Assembly: GCA_014871385.1 (NCBI GenBank)
Contig: CM026426.1
Span: 73,212,303 to 73,276,302, forward strand
Length of the DNA: 64,000 nucleotides
Origin: Ceratodon purpureus
Taxonomy: Eukaryota; Streptophyta; Bryopsida; Pseudoditrichales; Ditrichaceae
Reading direction: 5' to 3'
Shown here: positions 36,672 through 49,800 of the stretch, piece after piece
How positions within the stretch are numbered: position 1 is the stretch's first letter
Layout: each line of letters opens with the position of its first letter
Notes under the pieces: model-generated
The model's database searches: none
What the model was told of the DNA's origin: nothing
The model's input: the letters and a program-made list of their open reading frames with translations, nothing else
Position numbers and translations under genes: made by a program

Positions 36672-37296
36672 AAAGTATGAACTGAATAACACCTATGACC
36701 GTGCGTGCCTATTTCCGTGCTTACCTATATCCGTCTTTAGATGTGATTTACAGCCATCATTGAAGGCTACGGGTGTTAGTATTTTGAATTTTCATCTTTC
36801 CACGTAGTAAGCTCAGGAGAAGTGAATGGATTAAGTTTATCTTGGGGTGGATACGGTTTAGGATAATGAAGACTACTAGATTTCATAGAAATTTTCTAAG
36901 AATAAAATGCTATTCTTTATTTAGTCCTTAAGTCTACTATCAAGATAAAGTATAGCCAAGTAAGAGAGATAAAGGATAAATTGGCGTATAAAAAGACTGC
37001 GGAGCAACTGCAGATTTTATCTTTTATTACATTTTTCTTTTTCCTTTTATTACATTTTTCTTTCATCCGATTTGAATTTTTTATGTCATTTTGGGAATGG
37101 CCCCAGCGATTATCCTTTGCGAGGTACGACGTCCATTGCTTTCTCTCGAGAAGTATAACACACCAAAGCCACTGCCCAATTGACGTTAATTAGCTCACAT
37201 GTACAGGATTATATTCAAGTTAAATTCGATGCCACCAAAGATTATGGGATAAACCTCGTGAATTGCTGACCGGCTTATCTGATCGACCTTGATTAG
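36672..37296. other. Subterminal non-coding region
   Basis: No gene. The stretch 37077-37150 is a diverged copy of part of dispersed module B (compare 12335-12410). Confidence 0.5.
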
Positions 37297-37620
37297 TGTG
37301 GGATGTATGGGTGATGTATATGGGATGTATGGGTGATGTATATGGAATGTATAAATGATGTATATGGGATGTATAGGTGATGTATATGGGATGTATGGGT
37401 GATGTATATGGGATGTATGGGTGATGTGTATGGGATGTGTATGCGATCTGAATGTGATCTGAATGTGATCTGAATGTCATGTGTATGTGATCTGAATGTG
37501 ATCTGAATGTGATCTGAATGTCATGTGTATGTGATCTGAATGTGATCTGAATGTGATGTCTATGTGATCTGAATGTGATCTGAATGTGATTTGTATGTGA
37601 TCTGAATGTGGTGTTTCAGT
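37297..37620. repeat. Composite tandem repeat (24-bp and 11-bp units)
   Basis: From 37297 to about 37440 the unit is GATGTATATGGGATGTATGG plus GTGA (24 bp, about six copies). From about 37441 to 37612 it changes to the 11-bp unit GATCTGAATGT. Every fourth unit is often CATGTGTATGT, giving a 44-bp higher-order period. The minus strand of the first part would encode a His/Tyr/Pro/Ile/Thr repeat, which I take as chance. Confidence 0.85.
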
Positions 37621-37770
37621 GATATGAATGTGCTGTGCATTATGAGAGAATATATGATCTGTATGTGAAAGAGAAAAACTATTAAAAAAGCAATGAAATA
37701 AGTTTTATGACATTTACGAAAAAAAGAAAAGAGAAGTAGAAAAAAAGACTTAGCATGAAAGAAAGGAATG

Positions 37771-38290
37771 ACAAGCATAGAGCAAAATTCCAATGCAAGG
37801 TTGTATAAGTTGAAAAGAGTGTAAAAGGAATGGATTCTGTGCTGAATGAGAGTGAATAGGCATGACCTGGAACTTATTGCAAGGCCCCGAGCAGACTTTA
37901 CAGGCGCACCATGGAATCTGGGAATCAGTGCTCTGACACTAGGAAACTGGCTTTACTTTCTTTATATTAATCGGACTATTGGATAAAGAGGGTGGAAAGC
38001 GGCAATGGAAGGATAAATGAAAATATACGATGGAATGCAGAATCAAAAAAAGGGAATGGGAAAAGAAAAAAAGAATGAATATGAGGATGGGAAAGAGGTT
38101 GAGCTTGGGAGCGGAGGGGATAAATGAGAATATGAGATGGAATGAAAAAAAAAGAAAAAAACAAAGGGGGTGTTAATGAAGAAGAAAGGTGCCATGGAAG
38201 AAATAAATGACAAGCATAGAGTAAAATTCCAATGCAAGGTTATATAAGTTGAAAACAGTGTACAAAGAATGGATTATGTGCTGAATAAGA
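37771..38290. repeat. Purine-rich repeat module, copy 1
   Basis: The segment 37844-38152 recurs at 39672-39970 with only scattered differences (landmarks GGCCCCGAGCAGACTTTA, GAGGGTGGAAAGCGGCAA, GGAGCGGAGGGGATAAATGA). Within copy 1, the stretch 37771-37850 is itself repeated at 38208-38290. The + strand is almost pure A/G for long runs. Confidence 0.8.
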
Positions 38291-38673
38291 TAAGGATTGG
38301 AACCTAGCAACTAGTACACTAAACCTACATGTGTACTGCAAGTATGGGATATGGATGGCGAATCCCTAGAATGTAATAACTGAGCGGACGAAATTTTTCT
38401 CACGGGCGTCGAGATCGCAGTGGCGGTGCTTCCCACGTACCTAATTCACTTCAACTCTATCATACATCTAAGAGATTCCTAGCACTCTGCAGCAGGTGAC
38501 ATCCTCTTGAAGTGGCGAATCCAGGATTTTGAGCTCGCTTTGAGGTGGCGTTTTAGGGTTTAGGGTTAAGTACCGCCATTCTCTGTTGCATGTAGAGGTG
38601 CAGAACGACGTGGGGAAGGAAATCTGTAGTCTAGCTTGAAAGGTTTAGGAACAACAAACCCTTCTGGGGTGCG

Positions 38674-39044
38674 ATGCCAAAGGTCCGAAATGCGATGTCG
38701 AAGAGGACGAGAGCGGCTGTGGGTCTAGCCCCAAAGGCACCGGCGAGTTATAAGGAGCTGCGGCCATGGCTGGTGGAGGTGGAGCGCGCCAGGCTTCGAG
38801 GCATGGACCTGCCGCCGTATAGGCACATCGGACGCCTCCATGTTGGCGTTGGGGAATGGCACTAGACAGTGCTCTGTACCATTGAGCTTGTCCAAATCAT
38901 GGAGGCATCCCTTATCCCGTATCCGTTGCCCTCCACCGCCGTTGTGAATCCAGTTCTTCAGCTGCCCGAAGTGATCATTTCGGATGGCGAGACTTGCTGG
39001 TTTGATATAGACAAGAGTTGGATGGAGTGTCCCCCGATGGCTTG
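38674..39044 (+). pseudogene. Relic paralogue of the 26177-26578 gene
   Basis: The frame starting at 38674 (MPKVRNAMSKRTRAAVGLAP) contains ELRPWLVEVERARLRG and a VGEW block, then a TAG at 38863-38865 where the paralogue has Trp. It continues in the same phase as TVLCTIELVQIMEAS and DGETCWFDIDKSWMEC to the TGA at 39042-39044. TGG to TAG is a single G-to-A change. A telomere-like TTTAGGGTTTAGGGTT lies about 115 bp upstream (near 38553) and may be the old promoter's telo-box. The gene lies inside the large transposon, between the two purine-rich repeat modules. Confidence 0.65.
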
Positions 39045-39671
39045 ATTACATTAAGAAATAGGAAACTAGTGGGGTTCTCCAAGTCGCTAAAGAGTGTATC
39101 TCGTAGTGCAGAGTTAGCTTCCTTTACCATAAGGAGCTTCACGCACCATATATAGACATGCAGAGCTGTTAGCTGCTTATCCATATGTTGACTTTAAATG
39201 CAGGCTTCGGTCATAAGTGCCGGTAGATTAGTATCTCTACTTATATGGAGATATGTTTTGTTTTTTGGGATGATAATCATTGCTGTTATGGGTTTGAGAA
39301 GATGGCACATAGATGAGTGTTGCCTCTGTAAATGGGTGGCAGCCTTCCACTGTACATCAAGATTGTTAATCCACTTGAATGTAATATGGTTCCTCTTCAG
39401 TTATGAATATGAGAGTCCGGATTTGAGCAACATGTAAATTGAGTTTCTTAACACTAAAAACGATGTACTTAGAAGTCTTCCTCTTGTGCTTATTATTTCA
39501 TTAAAAGAGAGAGGGGAAAAAAAGGGCGGAATTTGATGTAATAATCCGCTCAAAGGAGTTCAGTATGTTATTTTGGAGCTTATAGTTCCACTCTTGTCGA
39601 GCGTGTTCTCATGAGTTGCCTCTCTCAAGTCTATCCGGTGTGGAGCAATGCTCTGAAGGCCACGAATTTAT

Positions 39672-40780
39672 AGAATGAGAGTGGATAAGCATGACCTCGA
39701 ACTTATTGCAAGGCCCCGAGCAGACTTTATAGGCGCAGCATGGAATCTGGAAATCACTGCACTGACATTAGGAAACTGGCTTTACTTTCTTCGTATTATC
39801 GGACTATTGGATAAAGAGGGTGGAAAGCGGCAAAGGAAGGATAGGTGAAAATATACGATGGAATGCAGAATCAAAAAAAGGGAATGGGAAAAGAAAAAAA
39901 GAATGAATATGAGGATGGGAAAGAGGGTGAGCTTGGGAGCGGAGGGGATAAATGAGAATATGAGATGGATAAAAAAGGAAAAAAAAAAAATAAAAAAAAA
40001 TGGAGGCCTTAATAAAGAAGAAAGGTGCCGACGGAAGGGATGAATAGAAAAATGGAAAAGGAAACGGGAAAAAGAAAAAACAAAATGAAAACGAGGATGG
40101 GAGTGAGGATGTACTTGGGAGTGGAAGAGATAATTGAGAATATAAGATGGAATGTAGAAAATAAAAATAAATAAAAAAATGGAAGTGTTAATAAAAAAGA
40201 AAGGTGCCAATGGAAGGGATAACTGGAAAAAAGGAAAAGGAAACGGAAAAAAGGAAAACAAAATGAAAACGAGGATGGGAGTGAGGATAAAATTGGGAGT
40301 GGAAGGGATGAATGAGAATATAAGATGGAATGAAAAATAAACCCAAAAAAAACAATAGAGGCGTTAATAAAGAATAAAGGTGCCGATGGAAGGGATAGAT
40401 GGAAAATAAAAAGGGGAAGTGGAGTACAAAAACGAAATCATAACGGGTTCTACGGTGAGCTTGGGAGTGGAAGGGATAAATGAGATTATAAGATGGGTAA
40501 TAAGGAGAAAAAATAAAAATAAAAATGAAGGCGGTGTTAATAGAGAAGAATGGTGCCTATTCAAGGGATAAATGGGTAATATAAAAGGAGATGGGAAAAG
40601 AAAAAAAAAATGGTGACATTATCATAACATTCACAAAGTAGCGTGACGAACGCTGAGAGGTGTATCACATTCTGAAGCGCATGACGGGTTGAAATTCAGA
40701 CACTTTGAACCGACTAAAATGAACAACAAAAACGGAAGGAGATGTTAATAAATTAGAAAGGTACATAAAAGTTCCCTATC
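39672..40780. repeat. Purine-rich satellite-like array, period about 175-180 bp
   Basis: After copy 2 of the module (39672-39970), units marked by TTAATAAAGAAGAAAGGTGC begin at about 40009, 40188, 40363 and 40537 (spacing 179, 175, 174 bp), with a looser copy at 40744. Units read GGGATAAATGAGAATATAAG and AGGATGGGAGTGAGGAT. The + strand is strongly purine-biased, so the minus strand shows spurious Phe/Ser/Pro-rich frames such as 39782-40261. Confidence 0.75.
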
Positions 40781-40800
40781 TACTCGCTACCGCCTCTAAC

Positions 40801-43800
40801 TCACATATCCAAAATATCCTCCAATGTACTCAAAGAGCGTACGATTCGGCGCTCTTCTTCGCAGTCTTCTTCGTCTTCAGAGGACGATAAAGTGATAGTG
40901 GATGGCTCTTCTTCGTCTTCTGCCTCCTCTGACTCATCTGCTTCAATATCAACAAACTCCAATGATCTATTTGGTGCATTTTCAGACCTATAGTAACGAT
41001 AAGAACCACGAGCGAGTTCGATAGCAGCATTGTTCGCATAAGATGGAAGATGCCATGATGGTGGAGGGCTAGGGTAGAAATTAGGATCAGAAAAGAAAGG
41101 ACGATGCACAGGATAGCCCATATTATCGCATCTGCAAATGTAAATGGCACATTGTTTATAAATCCACTCCACATTCAATGCGAGTACATAAAACGTAACA
41201 CTAGAGAAAAAGTATCTAAACTCACTTCTGGAATCGAGATCTCTTAAGGATCTTAGCAACGGGAACTTCACCCTCGGGATCATCAACAATGACATGCTCA
41301 GTACTGGTGGCTTGAGGAACTGAGGAAGTCCGAATTAACGGCTGCAACAAAGCCTTGAAAATGTCTTGATCAGCCTCCAAGGCCACGATGTGGCGGTCAA
41401 CGTTGCGGCAAGTGTGGATTGACGGACCTGAAGTACAATCCACTTTACTTTATTAGTGCTACTCCAAAACATTAAACAGTAGGCAAAGTTCTCAGACAGA
41501 AGGTAAAACATTAATTTTAGGCAAACCAAAAACATACCAGTTGCTGCTGTGCAGTCAAACACAACATTCCCGGGATCGGAGCATGCTTCAATCAACATTT
41601 CCATCAGAACCACGGACTTCTCGCGAGGGCCTCTCCATGGCTTCGGACCATTGCACATCTGGTTCTCTGGCAGAACTATATTCTGCAAGCAATCATCACG
41701 ACCCACGTCTACACCGTGACGGCTCAGCAGCTTAGGAACAGGCCGAAAAGCAAACTTTGAAGCAGGAGGTCCGGTCTTCACCAGCAGTGTAATCCCAAAC
41801 CAAAGTGTCTATAATCCAGGAACGAACAACACGCAAGTTAGTACCACATGAGTTCCAGGCTGCAATGTTAGAACTCTGGGTGGGGACAGACCAGAGCAGG
41901 CATGACTATTCCACGAATCCAAATTCCAAATTGCAGGCCATACCAAGTCGTTGCAGAGGCAATGCATGGGCCATAATCTGAAGGAAAAATGCAGTAACAA
42001 ATTCAGAGTCCATTTCATCCCTAGGCCGCGGGCACCCCACGAATGCAAGTTTTAATTCATGGTCATACCATGCCAGGGACGTACACTCTCGCTATGGCAA
42101 GAAGGGGATTGGGATTAAAGAACTGAAGTACTGGTAACAAAGGCCAACTCATCAGATTCGAGGTAAATTGAGACTTAGTTTTCAATGGTTATCAGAAAGA
42201 CTTTATAGGCAATTCGTGACAATCACTAAGAGGTCAGATGATAGTCCAATAAAATGAGGGGATTAATATATTGTATTGAAACTTACGGTAACTGACGGAT
42301 CGAAGGGTGATGTCAGGTGGAGTCGGTTCATTGCCCACCATTCCTTGCGAACTCTGAAATTGAATGCATCGCAGTAACCTAGGATATTTGATTTTGTTGC
42401 TGCATGATACGGATGAAAAAGAATCATGGCTCCGTCATCGTGCAGGTGGTTCTCGGCAAAGTCGAAGGTGTTCTGCCAGAAATCAGTAGAGTCTTCGTTC
42501 CAAGCAGGGATGGATGTAGGTGGGTCTGAAACGCCGGGGACAGGAAGGCCCTCAGGTAGATCTGCAATAATAAGGTCGACAAAGTGATGTTTGACCTGTT
42601 TCCCACTCATGAAGAGGCTTCTCCCATCGGTGACCTGTACAGATATTCAATTTCAAGGAAAGTCAGTGGTATGGTAAAAAGTCAAAACTACGAGCATGAT
42701 TCTAAATAAATCAAGCTGCAAATACCCGCATCACTTCAAAAGGCCAACTCAGATTGCCTGCGGTGTCATGCTCCAGAGTCTGCTCGGGCTAGACCACCAG
42801 GTTACAGGGACAAAATTAAGAGCAAAAACTAGGAGAGAAAGCAAACGAATATCATCTGAACTCGCTGGTCAAGAGGAAGCTGGTGGGCAATTAAATAGCA
42901 AGCTGCTGCAGAGGCCCTTACCTGCCACGACCATGGCATCATGGCACATCATGGGATGCCCATGGCATCATGGCATGAGCAAATTCATCCAAAAATTATA
43001 ACAAGTTCGAAATGCATGTGATCTGGATTACCTTAAGCAGGGTACGCTTGATCTCCAAGTACATGGGAGTGAATTCATTACCACTGCCTGAGAGGACATC
43101 TATGAGGGATGAGTTCAAGATTAACTCGGAATTCTGGCCACACTCCCCAGCATCGTTGAATTCCAGGAGTTGATTGAGCTGATCATATGAAGATCCTCTT
43201 TTTGTACCCCTGGAGTTGGTTTTCTCTTTATGGCCGAAATTGCCAGATGGACTATTCTTATCATCCTGACCAGGGGTGTTGAGTTTCTTCTTGCCCTTTC
43301 TGCCCGACTTTTCCTTTGCTTTCAGCTCCTTCTCCACCTCCTTCTGCTCCGCCCTCTCCTCGGCTTCTCTTACTTTCTGGGCCTTCTTCCGGTCCTCCTC
43401 AATCCTTCTCTTAAGAGCCTTGGCCCGCTCAGTTTCATCCTCTATCCCTTGATGATCGACCATTTCAATACCAGACTCTCCGATGGCATCCCTCGACTTC
43501 CGCAGCTCGATTTCAAAGGATGGTGTAAAACTTGGCACACAGTCCAAGTACCATGCTCCAGCGGTAAGATGAGAAGTTGTCCATGTCCGCTGCTGTGAAG
43601 CTGAGAACATGCATGCTTCATTCGATCTGTCGACCCATGCGGTAAGAAAAACAGGGAGATTCTCTTTTCTGATTGCCTGCTTGGCCAAGAGCTCGTACTT
43701 GAAATATCTGCAAGAATTCCATCACCAGTTTCATGAGCACCGAAACCAGATTCCATTGCAGCAAGTTATGCGTAGCATATTAGACAAGGGCAACATAGAA

Positions 43801-46800
43801 GGGTAACCGAAAGCATGGTAAGCATAGACATCGTGGGCATGGCAGGGTGATTAAAAGCCTAGCACGGTGACAATTTGCATAGCAAATGGAGCCTTTCTGG
43901 TCTTAATGTATCAAGCATATTCAAATAAGCAGACTCGAAAATATTTGAGTTGCGGCACGAATGATTACCATAGAATCCACGCAATTTTAAGGACTGTCAA
44001 TAACAAACCGCTAACCAGTGGGACTTATGAACCTCACGATTGTGCAAACCACTGGAACATAAGGGTACACCTGAATAGAACTCGTCTGACAACGAGATCT
44101 GTTCCCTTGAACTCCCGAAATTCGAGTTGTTTCTGGAAACCTTCGGCTCCTCGGAAGTATGAATTAAAAACGTGGTCCCAGAGCTTCATTCGGCAGTCCT
44201 CCACGTAAGCTACCAGAGTCATCGGCTCAGTGGAGAGTGTCATGTCAATACTGACCTGGTCCTGTCGCACAATCTCCTCAAAATTTGCGGACGCCTGCTC
44301 TGATAGCTGATATGAGCAATTCAAAGAGACAGTAGTTAGCTAGAATCTAGTTATTATATATCCAAGTCAAAACATTTAAAGTGCTAAATGTATAGCAACA
44401 TACCTCTGCCCAGAAAGTTGCCCTCGCAAGCCAGGATGTCAGCCTCTCTTCGTTGACGGGCTTCGGTGGGATCTTCCGGGCCTCACGGGTTGCCGCGGAG
44501 GAGTTGAAGAATTGAAGCCATCTGATCTTAGCCGTGGGGGTAGCCCTTGCCGTGGCTATGAGTTGCAACTTTTCCATGGTAAGCTCTGTATTGGTGGTGT
44601 TAGATGAATAATGCCGCTCCACCTGCAAGTGATCAGGAAAGTTCGTTTGTAAGAATCCAATTGGGAGATTGTTAGAGCGACTGAAAACTCTGCAATATAA
44701 AAGGTGGTTAGTGCTTGACATTCTGTAATTGATGGCTATGATGATCTTCGAGAATGCTATGATGAGATTTATTACACTACCGAAATCTAGTACTTTCAAG
44801 TGCCTGCTGCGAGTCTGCTCGGGCCCATCCCACTGGTAACACTACTGAATTCAATATTCAGGTGAGCCTGCTGGGAGTCTGCTCAGGTCCTTCCACCAGG
44901 TTACACTACCGAGATCACATACCTTCAACTGCCTGCTGCGACTCTACTCGGGCCCTTCCAGCTGGTTACACTACCGAGATCACATACCTTCTAGTGCCTG
45001 CTGCGAGTCTGCTCGGGCCCTTCCCCCTCGTAATACTACCGAGATCACATACCTTCTACTGCCTGCTGCCAGTCTGCTCGGGCCCTTCCTCCTAGTAACA
45101 CTACTGAATTCTAGATTCATTAGAGCTTGCAGAGAGTCTGCTAGGGCCCATCCACCTGGTTACACTACCGAGATCACATACCTCCAAGTGCCAGCTGCGA
45201 GTCTGCTCGGGCCCTTCCATTTGGTTACACTAGCGAGATCACATACCTTCAAGTGCCTGCTGCGAGTCTGCTCGGGCCCTTCCCTCTGGTTACACTATCG
45301 AGATCACATACCTCCAAGTGCCTGCTGCGAGTCTGCTCGGGCCCTTCCAGCTGGTTACACTACCGAGGTCACATACATTCAAGTGCCTGCTGCGAGTCTG
45401 CTCGGGCCCTTCCCCCTGGTTACACTACCGAGGTCACATACCTACAAGTGCCTAATGCGAGTCTGCTAATCTTAGGACTTCCTATGATGACCAACGATAT
45501 GGCTATGATGACCTACGAAGAGGCAATAATGACATTTCAAATGACTATGATTTCCTTCTATATGTTGTGATTTAGAACAGTCCTAGAATCTTTGCATGCC
45601 CGAATGTGCTGGTCCATATGCCTCAGCTAGAATGTCTATGTCCTTAAAAAATATAGAGAGTCCAGTCACCGAGAACCTTCGTAATGAGACTGCTCGGGGC
45701 CAAGCACAGTTGGATTGGGACTATCGCGGACAGAATTCGTCTCTCCCAACATTCATCGATTCGAGATGAAAAACAAACATGTGATAGGAGTGCCCAAGTG
45801 TGCTCGGCCCCGAGCACACTTGCTCCAGCACTGCTAGACACTGCGGAATGAGCACTGACCTGAGGTAGAGGGAAACGCGAGGTATTGATCTGAAAACTCT
45901 CATTCGAAATTAACTATCAACATTGATGTGAACTTTCGACATACGAAGAGACTGAATCACTGGTTTTTTTTAAGCTTAAATGAATGTTTAGAATTAAGGA
46001 AATAATAGTGTTAAGGGATAAGCAACGGATACTTACCTCACGCAGCCACGCTGGTGTTAGTTCAGGGTTCGCAACGGCAAGAAACTTAGTCATTTTAGAG
46101 CAAAGTTTTCGTGTTTCGCTCTTCACCGCGGCCTTCATGGCCCTAATCTTATCAGCTTCTGTGACATCGCCGTCGTTGTGTTCCAAGAACCCTCGAAGAC
46201 CATCATCAGCGGCACGGCTTATCTCATGCTGCAATACCAATCCAATTCCCACAGGGGCAAATACCAACTTAATGTCAAATACGAACTTAGTCAGACAAGG
46301 TTCTTTAAAGCCAAGCTACCAATGATCCAATGATGCTACGATAGAGATTTAGCATAGTCTGCGATGGACATAGATAGATGATGCTGAATAATGCTACATA
46401 GACCAGGGCAGACCATGATGATCATCCACTGCTGATGCCCCATGGCATTCGACTAGGACAGCCTGCGTGTGGTTTTTGGGGACATTCGAGATTATTGAAA
46501 TCATTAGCGAGTGAACCATGCAGAAAAATTAAATAACAATGAAAGGGGATCATGAAAATGTACCTGGAAAATGAAACTCGTGAACACGTTCACAGGCAAG
46601 GTTTGCCAAGTACTGTGCTTTGTTTTCTTGCACCTCTTCAAATCAATACTTGACAAAATATCAGTGAATTGCTCCAGTGGCATGAGGCCGTACTTCTGTA
46701 CCCTGAAGAGGGTGTGAACTGGATTGGTCTTAACATGAGCATCCTCCGTGTTCCTGTCACGCAAAATATCAGAACAGGAATCAAATTATAGAATGGTTTC

Positions 46801-49800
46801 TAAAACTGCTGAGTGTATTGAAGGTGCTATAGTTTAAGGGTGCAACTCACTTGTTGATGTTGTGCATCACCTGCATTACTAGGCCAATTCTACCTCTAGT
46901 TTCCAAGAGAATAGAATCAACCGAGTAGTGCCATGACTCATCCGTCTTGTGCAGGCGCTCAATGTGGTTCCACCAGGCCTGGTACCGATGGTTACCGTCG
47001 CAAACAAAAAACATCAGATTGGTAAGGGAAGCCAACTCGGGAATGGAGAGAAGGTAGTTGTTGAGTTCATCGTTTTTCTTCTCCCAAATTGGTCCCCACT
47101 TGGCCTTGTCAGTATCAGAAATCTCCCGGGTTCTCCCCTCCTCGTCAGTGGTTGACAAGTAGAATACCGAGGCACCCTCGCGATAGCCATGCACAAATTC
47201 CTGCTCAAGTCTGGATAGGTCACTCTGTAACGTAGGCCGCACCATCGGCATTGCAACCATACGGCAAAGAGGAACTTCAAATCTTGATGCATAATGTGTC
47301 TGCATTCGGAGCTCAGCAATTGTCGAAACAGAATTTAGCTTCTGGCGGTTCCGAATTTCGTCCTCATTCCCCACAAATGTATCACCAGTTGAGTCCGCTT
47401 CTCCATCTGAATCTCCATCTTGACCGTCAGATTTTTGGGTCAGGGCCAGTGGGGACTCATCCTGATTGCCTCCTACTTCAGGTTGGTGCTCCTGTAATCT
47501 CAAGCAATACCACATTAGAAAGGCGAATGCTAAATTCGAATTTTACGAGAGAACGCAGACCAGCAGGTGCAAAGTTCTGATCAGAGTTATGAATGATCAA
47601 AGTTCTTCGATACATGGTTGAAGACAGAGCACAATAGTTGCCAAACGAAGAAAGAGTAATATCCAATATGAATAAGTATTGATCAATAGCCCTTGCTTCA
47701 ATTTAAACTCATTATACGGCCTGAATTAAAAAACAATGTACCTAATTCTCAACAGAACTTCGCAGCCATCACAGGAAGCAGAAGAATTAGTACACTATGT
47801 CACACCTCACTATCCTCTGTGAGTCGATGAATTCAAGTAAATAAAAAAGAAATTTATCATGCTCGGCCCAAACCAAATGTCAATGACCACCTGAACGACA
47901 TCAAATAAGTCCAAACAACGCTACTGCAAGCAAGCTAGGAGACAAGCAGACCATCAGCACATGTCTCTAAGCTTTGTGTCTTTCCTGCTAGGACTCTGCC
48001 TCGGCCCTTGCACCTTGCTCCACCAAGTCAATGCAATTGATTGACCACCCTCCTGCGAGTCTGCTCACTTGGTTAAACTACATCGATTTAGTTCTAAGAT
48101 GAGCCAGGTGCGACTCTGCTCGGGCCCTACCAGCTGGTTACACTACCGAGATCACATACCTTCTAGTGCTTGCTGCGAGTCTGCTCGGGCCCTTCCACCT
48201 GGTTACACTACCGAGATCACATGCCTTCAAGTGCCTGCTGCAAGTCTGCTCGGGCCCTTCCCCCTGGTAATACTACCGAATTCTAAATTCATTAGAGCCT
48301 ACTGCGAGTCTGCTCGGGCCCTTCCAGCTGGTTACACTACCGAGATCACATACCTTCTAGTGCTTGCTGTGAGTCTGCTCGGGCCCTTCCACCTGGTTAC
48401 ACTACCGAGATCACATGCCTTCAAGTGCCTGCTGCAAGTCTGCTCGGGCCCTTCCCCCTGGTAATACAACCGAATTCTAAATTCATTAGAGCCTACTGCG
48501 AGTCTGCTCGGGCCCTTCCAGCTGGTTACACTACCGAGATCACATACCTTCTAGTGCTTGCTGTGAGTCTGCTCGGGCCCATCCACCTGGTTACACTACC
48601 GAGATCACATACCTCCAAGTGCCTGCTGCGAGACTGCTCGGGCCCGGTTACCTGGTTACACTACGTCATTCCAATATGTTTTTCGAGAAATACCAAGTAA
48701 TAAGCTCAATATATGAACATATCCGGGCCGAGTTGACTTCTGAACCAACAAATGAACTGTGGATTTACGTAATCATGATAGTAAAAAGTATAAAAATGAA
48801 TATGTTCGTCTGGGAGATCTACTTCTATCATTTTTTACACTTGATTTTGTTATTTGTTTCAATACTGCGAGTCTGCTCGGGCCCTACCCCATGGTTACAC
48901 TACCGAGATCACATACCTTCTAGTGCCTGCAGAGAGTCTGCTCGGGCCCTACCTCCTGGTTGCACTACCGAGATGACATACCCTCAAGTACCTGCTGCAA
49001 GTCTGCTCGGGCCCTTCCACCTAGTTACACTACAGAGATCACATAACATCAAGTGCCTTCTGCGAGTCTGCTCGGGCCCTCCCCCCTGGAAACACTACTG
49101 ATTACTACATTCTTTTTGCCTGCAGAGAGTCTGCTCGGGCCCTTCCACCTGGTTACACTACCGAGGTCACATACCCCTAAGTGCCTGCTGCAAGTCTGCT
49201 CGGGCCCTTCCCCCTGGTAATACTACCGAATTCTAAATTCAATAGAGCCTACTGCGAGTCTGCTCGGGCCCTTCCAGCTGGTTACACTACCGAGATCACA
49301 TACCTTCTAGTGCTTGCTGTGAGTCTGCTCGGGCCCTTCCACCTGGTTACACTACCGAGATCACATGCCTTCAAGTTCCTGCTGCAAGTCTGCTCGGGCC
49401 CTTCCCCCTGGTAATACAACCGAATTCTAAATTCATTAGAGCCTACTGCGAGTCTGCTCGGGCCCTTCCACCTGGTTACACTACCGAGATCACATACCTT
49501 CTAGTGCTTGCTGTGAGTCTGCTCGGGCCCTTCCAGCTGGTTACACTACCGAGATCACATGCCTTCAAGTGCCTGCTGCAAGTCTGCTCGAGCCCTTCCC
49601 CCTGGTAATACTATGGAATTCTTAGTTGAGAAGAGCCTGCAGCGAGTCTGCTCGGGCCCTTGCCCCTGGCAACACTAGCGAATTCTAAATTGAGAAGAGC
49701 CTGCAGAGAGTCTGCTCGGGCCCTTCCACCTGGTTACACTACCGAGATCACATATCTTCAAGTGCCTGCTGCGAGTCTGCCAATCTTTGGCTATGATGAC

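Noticed and set aside
38551-38575. Interstitial telomere array
   Set aside because: Only about two TTTAGGG units are present; better read as a telo-box promoter motif.
39782-40261. 159-codon minus-strand Phe/Ser/Pro-rich ORF
   Set aside because: It is produced by the purine-rich tandem array on the opposite strand; similar frames recur at 37976-38237 and 40364-40564.
41809-42048. Extra exon between exons 9 and 10 of the methyltransferase-like gene
   Set aside because: An acceptor-like CTTCAG occurs near 41976, but every phase that would join exon 9 meets a stop; direct joining of 42287 to 41808 keeps the frame.
48069-49414. Plus-strand frames with repeated Leu-Gly-Pro/Ser blocks as a repeat protein gene
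   Set aside because: They are translations of the minisatellite, lie antisense within an intron of the minus-strand gene, and shift phase with each indel.
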